DNA of 16,867 nt from an uncultured Haloferula sp. (GTDB lineage Bacteria > Verrucomicrobiota > Verrucomicrobiae > Verrucomicrobiales > Akkermansiaceae), in contig CAMLOZ010000012.1 of NCBI GenBank assembly GCA_946481625.1, positions 1 through 16,867 on the forward strand, read 5' to 3'. The notes beneath the pieces were generated by a model. That model ran no database searches. It saw only the letters and a list, made by a program, of their open reading frames with translations, and was not told the origin of the DNA. Both the position numbers and the translations under genes were made by a program. Of the stretch, positions 14,801 through 16,867 are shown piece after piece (within the stretch, counting starts at the first letter, position 1; each line of letters opens with the position of its first letter).

Positions 14801-16250
14801 CGCGCTCCTTCCAGTCCGCCTTGCCGTCGCCGTCCGTGTCCTTGATGTACCACAGGTCGGGCGATTGCATCAGCAGCACGCCGTCCTTGTAGAACTGGAA
14901 GCCGGTCGGGCAGTTGAGGCCGTCGGCGAAGGTCGTGCACTTCACCGCCTTGCCGGTCTTGGGATCGAGGTCGAAAACAAGCAGCTTGTCGAAGTTCGTG
15001 GTGGTGGGCGAGGTCTCCGGGTAGGTCGGCCATGCGGCGATCCAGAGCCGGCCCTTCGTGTCGAAGTTCATCTGCACCGGATTGATCAGCTCCGGGAAGG
15101 TCTTCTCCGAGGCGACCAGCTCGATCTTGCATTTCGGGGGCAGCTTGAGGTGCTTGATCGCCTCCTCGGGATCCATGTAGGGAACCTCGTCTTTCCGGTT
15201 CGGCGGGACGAGATTGACCTTCGGCAGGTTGTTGTCGGTGACCTTCAGATCGCCGCCTTTCGCGATCGCCCACACGCGCTTGTCGCGGTTCTCGGTCTTC
15301 ACGTCGCGCTGGGCCATTTCCTCGCCCAAGGTGGAGGCATTGGTGACGCCCTCGTAGGCGATGCGCGAGCGGTCGCCGTAGATGTTGTACTGATCGACGG
15401 TGCGGTAGCGGTGGTGCCACTCGAGGTTCTTATCGATCACCGCATTGCGGATCTTGCCGAGCAGTGCGTCTTCGAAGGATGGCGGTTCCTTGCCGAAGAT
15501 GGCGCGGAACTGGACCGGCGCGAGCTGGCGGTCGCCTTCCTCGGTGAGGTGGATGCCGTTAATCGTGAGCGGCGAGCCGGCCTTCGAGAACAGGTCCTTG
15601 GACGGCGTGTAGAGATCGACGAAGGGGACACCCTTGGCCTGCGCCACCTCGGCCATCGCCTTGGTATAGAGCGCAAGGTTGGCGTTGTTCGCGGAGCCGT
15701 CGGAGAAGTCCGGGCTCTTGAGGTTTTCCTGAGCGATGGGCGAGAAAAGGACGAGCTTCGGCGCGGATTGTCCGTTGTACTTCGCCGCCTTCTGCGCGTC
15801 CAAATACCGGCCGAGCTCTGCCTTGAAGCCGGCCAGCCCCTCGGGGCCGCGGAAAGACTCGTTGAAACCCCAGTAGGCGAAGATCACGTCCGCGCCGAAA
15901 TCGGTTCCGGCCTTGTAGACCACGTTGGGCTCGCCGGGCTTGGTCGAGTCACCCTTCTTCATGGCGAGGAACCACTCGGTCGGCGGCACATCGGCCGAGC
16001 GCGGCTTCACGTTCACCTCGTCGGCGGCGAAGCCGAGGTTCCGGACGGTGAGATCCAGATCCGGGTAGGCGCGGTGGATGAAGGTTTCCAGCCAGGCATG
16101 ATGCTGCTGCCGGTCCGCGAGGCCGCTCCCGACGATCGCGATGTGATCGCCCTTCTGGAGCTGTACGAGGGGTTCCGCTGCCACCGCGTGCGCGGCGCAG
16201 GCGAGCACTGCCACGGTCGTGCAGCGGTAATGCCATCGGTTGGGAGTCAT
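11835..16250 (-). CDS. Giant secreted multidomain protein: SGNH-like + PVC dehydrogenase-like propeller + HEAT-like repeats + discoidin-like + azurin-type copper domain
   Basis: A 1471-residue protein of a type characteristic of PVC bacteria. Residues 1-25 are a signal peptide (TTVAVLACAAHAVAA). About 30-265 is an SGNH/GDSL-like domain: 'IAIVGSGLADR', 'RNLGFAADEV', 'YWGFNES' (N130), 'NGIHLTEEG' (H234). About 360-720 is a beta-propeller of the 'putative membrane-bound dehydrogenase' type: 'ELINPVQMNFDTKGRLWIAAWPTYPE', 'DTDGDGKADWKERVL', 'RPSGISVAPDGSLYFMDWSQ', 'GRLYRITYEG'. About 725-1080 is helical and HEAT-like; about 1083-1213 is discoidin (F5/8C)-like, with 'AVDGKTDSDYNSG' and 'PWWELDLKTDQPVDSVAVWNR'. 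The end (about 1340-1471) is a cupredoxin: H1371 in 'MPHN' and C1441/H1446/M1450 in CTFPGHWAIM, with the spacing of azurin. No CxxCH heme motif is present. Likely a periplasmic carbohydrate-binding oxidoreductase passing electrons to copper; the reaction is inferred. No clear Shine-Dalgarno sequence precedes the ATG. Confidence 0.9.
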   Translation of the reverse strand: MTPNRWHYRCTTVAVLACAAHAVAAEPLVQLQKGDHIAIVGSGLADRQQHHAWLETFIHRAYPDLDLTVRNLGFAADEVNVKPRSADVPPTEWFLAMKKGDSTKPGEPNVVYKAGTDFGADVIFAYWGFNESFRGPEGLAGFKAELGRYLDAQKAAKYNGQSAPKLVLFSPIAQENLKSPDFSDGSANNANLALYTKAMAEVAQAKGVPFVDLYTPSKDLFSKAGSPLTINGIHLTEEGDRQLAPVQFRAIFGKEPPSFEDALLGKIRNAVIDKNLEWHHRYRTVDQYNIYGDRSRIAYEGVTNASTLGEEMAQRDVKTENRDKRVWAIAKGGDLKVTDNNLPKVNLVPPNRKDEVPYMDPEEAIKHLKLPPKCKIELVASEKTFPELINPVQMNFDTKGRLWIAAWPTYPETSPTTTNFDKLLVFDLDPKTGKAVKCTTFADGLNCPTGFQFYKDGVLLMQSPDLWYIKDTDGDGKADWKERVLHGLDAADSHHETNSMCLEPGGAVYLSDGIFHRSNVETFNGPVRNVDGAIYRYEPNTGKFMRHAPYGFANPHGRVFDYWGNDLITDATGNDNYFGPAMSGHLDSGAHPGMQRFWDRPSRPCPGTAILTSRHFPDDWQGLFLNTNVISIQGIFRAKLTEEGSAIKGETLDHLVTTDIAKNPNFRPSGISVAPDGSLYFMDWSQMLIGHLQHHLRDPNRDHQHGRLYRITYEGRPLMIPKKIDGEPVAALLELLKEPENDVRMRAKIELGKHDAKEVIRGVNDWIKVLDPKDKDYEHHMLEALWVHQWHNVVDLELLKRTLKSSEPRARAQGVRVLGYWRDRVPDALALLKVAADDEAPRVRLEAVRVASYFRQWEAADAALTALKHPTDYYINYCLKETMRQLAPWWKDAIAGGKALAGDNPAGIEFIMGSVSSGDLAKLPKSPVTLTAMLTRPDVSLAQRSEALAELAKLKNGTAIETLLTILAPLAKNGGGTATDLSRLLLMQPVGDLKSARNSLQSLTATTNAEVVRRSALAALISVDGSIDAAWTSAVKSGDTLTDFLEALPLVPDPALRASAFDKVFPLLSQLPGPVAADLEKSKGGKARYVRIELPRRGTLTLAEVQVFAGGVNVAGSGTAKQSSTAHAGVAQRAVDGKTDSDYNSGTQTHTNEGENNPWWELDLKTDQPVDSVAVWNRAGYEDRLDRFTLTVLDAQRREIFKKPANPAPKLSSRIEVTSDPLAGLRGAAIRALVSIGKEPQKVFAGLVELIKKDEQVVAAAKGIALLPRPAWSAELADPAAGGLVTWARKVPVEDRTSQDYIEVVQVANDLAGLMPKDRGAVARKVLKDLRVNVFVVKAVREQLRYDTTRIVVEAGKPFQVIFENPDAMPHNLVFVQPGTLQAVAEAVQANPPDKLDSQGRAYVPDKDSRVLGATKLVDPGQKETLSMTAPGKEGVYEFVCTFPGHWAIMQGKLVVTKDVDAYLQANPEAK

Positions 16251-16456
16251 GATCTAATTCAAACAGGTTCTATCGGGCAAAGGCGCGGGAGAGGATCGGG
16301 TTCCCGTCACCGCGCGGAGCGCGCTACGCCCCGCCCATCTGTGTTTCTTTCGGATTTTGTGGGCTTTTGTGCAAGTTGGGACCGCAGAGTCGCATGAATT
16401 TTTCACTGAAGGTTTCCGTCCTGCGGATGGTATTCTAGCCGCGCACCGCTTCTGTC
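16251..16456. other. Divergent intergenic region with palindrome and periodic repeat
   Basis: This 206-bp spacer serves two divergent secreted-protein genes. GCGCG-GAG-CGCGC (16312-16324) forms a 5-bp stem. At about 16338-16372 a T-rich stretch (ATCTGTGTTTCTTTCGGATT, then TTGTGGGCTTTTGTGC) has a roughly 10-base period and, on the opposite strand, resembles the 'acagatg' type repeat near the amylase gene. TATTCT at 16431-16436 could be a -10 box for the rightward gene, but no matching -35 box is seen. Confidence 0.4.
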
Positions 16457-16867
16457 ATGATTCGCCCTGCTCTCCCGATTCTGCTCGTGCTTACATTGGT
16501 CACCACCCCGCTCCGCGCGGGGGTGGGAATCGACATCGAAGCTTTTGGAAAGAGTCTCGGCGGCTGGACCGCGAAGGGAAAAACCGCCTGTGACTACGAC
16601 CTTTCCGGGTCCGGCTACCGGACCTACAAGCCGGAGATCACGCCGACTCCCGATGGCGGCGTGTTCGCTTCGATCCGGATCGACCACCTGCGCGGATGGC
16701 TCGCGAGCGACGACCATGCGGTGCTGGAAGTCACGGTGGGCAAGGACGGCTCGATCGTTTCCGCGCAATCGAACCTGGCGCTGCAGGGCAAGACGATCTC
16801 CAGCGACGTGATCCGCACCGGCGGCACGGTGGCCAGCGGTACGCCGGTCGTCGGCGGAGCGGTTAAG
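16457..16867 (+). CDS. Secreted protein of unknown function (3' end outside window)
   Basis: An ATG at 16457 opens a frame that continues without stop to the last base (137 codons). The first 21 residues (MIRPALPILLVLTLVTTPLRA) are a convincing signal peptide, followed by mature sequence 'GVGIDIEAFGKSLGGWTAKG'. The visible mature part appears beta-rich with short turns (TPTPDGG, GKDGS) and one cysteine in 'TACDYDLSG'. I do not recognise the family. It is divergent from the large copper-domain gene and 206 bp away. No clear Shine-Dalgarno sequence is seen. The signal peptide and unbroken frame support a real gene, while overlapping frames on either strand have no comparable features. Confidence 0.7.
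   Translation, partial: MIRPALPILLVLTLVTTPLRAGVGIDIEAFGKSLGGWTAKGKTACDYDLSGSGYRTYKPEITPTPDGGVFASIRIDHLRGWLASDDHAVLEVTVGKDGSIVSAQSNLALQGKTISSDVIRTGGTVASGTPVVGGAVK

Noticed and set aside
13644..16397. A 917-codon open frame on the plus strand opposite the giant minus-strand gene
   Set aside because: Its translation is rich in low-complexity Arg/Val/Glu/Gly without recognisable domains; the minus strand carries clear domains across the same bases. It is an antisense shadow caused by high GC.

Overview
The window is about 16.9 kb of GC-rich, gene-dense DNA. Its gene content points to a bacterium of the PVC group, most likely the Verrucomicrobiota (Luteolibacter/Haloferula-like). The reasons are: very large secreted multidomain dehydrogenase-like proteins, a secreted formylglycine sulfatase, a PQQ-type sugar dehydrogenase fused to cytochrome c, and secreted enzymes ending in a calcium-binding-like stretch plus a short '...YQL...FYR' beta domain. 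This assignment is inferred from protein architecture; no rRNA, tRNA or housekeeping marker is present.

Layout. (1) Bases 1-4821 (+): the 3' end of a large secreted protein with remote similarity to glycosidase C-terminal domains, then a complete secreted GH13 alpha-amylase-type enzyme. The two share the same kind of C-terminal module and look like a small extracellular alpha-glucan locus. (2) 4883-7036 (+): a secreted glucose/sorbosone-dehydrogenase beta-propeller with a C-terminal c-type cytochrome. (3) 7095-8522 (-): a convergent pair, a single-domain asparaginase-like protein and a family-4-like uracil-DNA glycosylase that lacks most of the usual iron-sulfur cysteines. (4) 8657-9826 (+): a PspA/IM30-like coiled-coil protein and a small DUF1232 (YkvA) membrane protein, a likely envelope-stress pair. 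(5) 10073-11668 (+): a secreted sulfatase with an intact CxPTR maturation motif. (6) 11835-16250 (-): a 1471-residue secreted protein combining an SGNH-like domain, a PVC dehydrogenase-like propeller, HEAT-like repeats, a discoidin-like domain and an azurin-type copper domain. (7) 16457 to the end (+): the start of a divergent secreted protein of unknown function.

The genes fit a lifestyle of degrading complex, partly sulfated polysaccharides outside the cytoplasm: amylase and sulfatase cleave or desulfate glycans, and the two dehydrogenase-like proteins could oxidise released sugars and pass electrons to their own fused carriers (heme c in one, type-1 copper in the other). This is a functional inference; the genes are not one operon.

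There is no gene-free stretch longer than 300 bases, but several spacers hold repeat or palindromic DNA of different kinds: a 10-bp-period repeat (1697-1785, probably again near 16338-16372), an AT-rich direct-repeat spacer (7584-7611), a palindromic element (9864-9966) and a cluster of hairpins with two degenerate copies of a unit (11683-11829). No tRNA, rRNA, CRISPR array, IS element or phage gene was seen.
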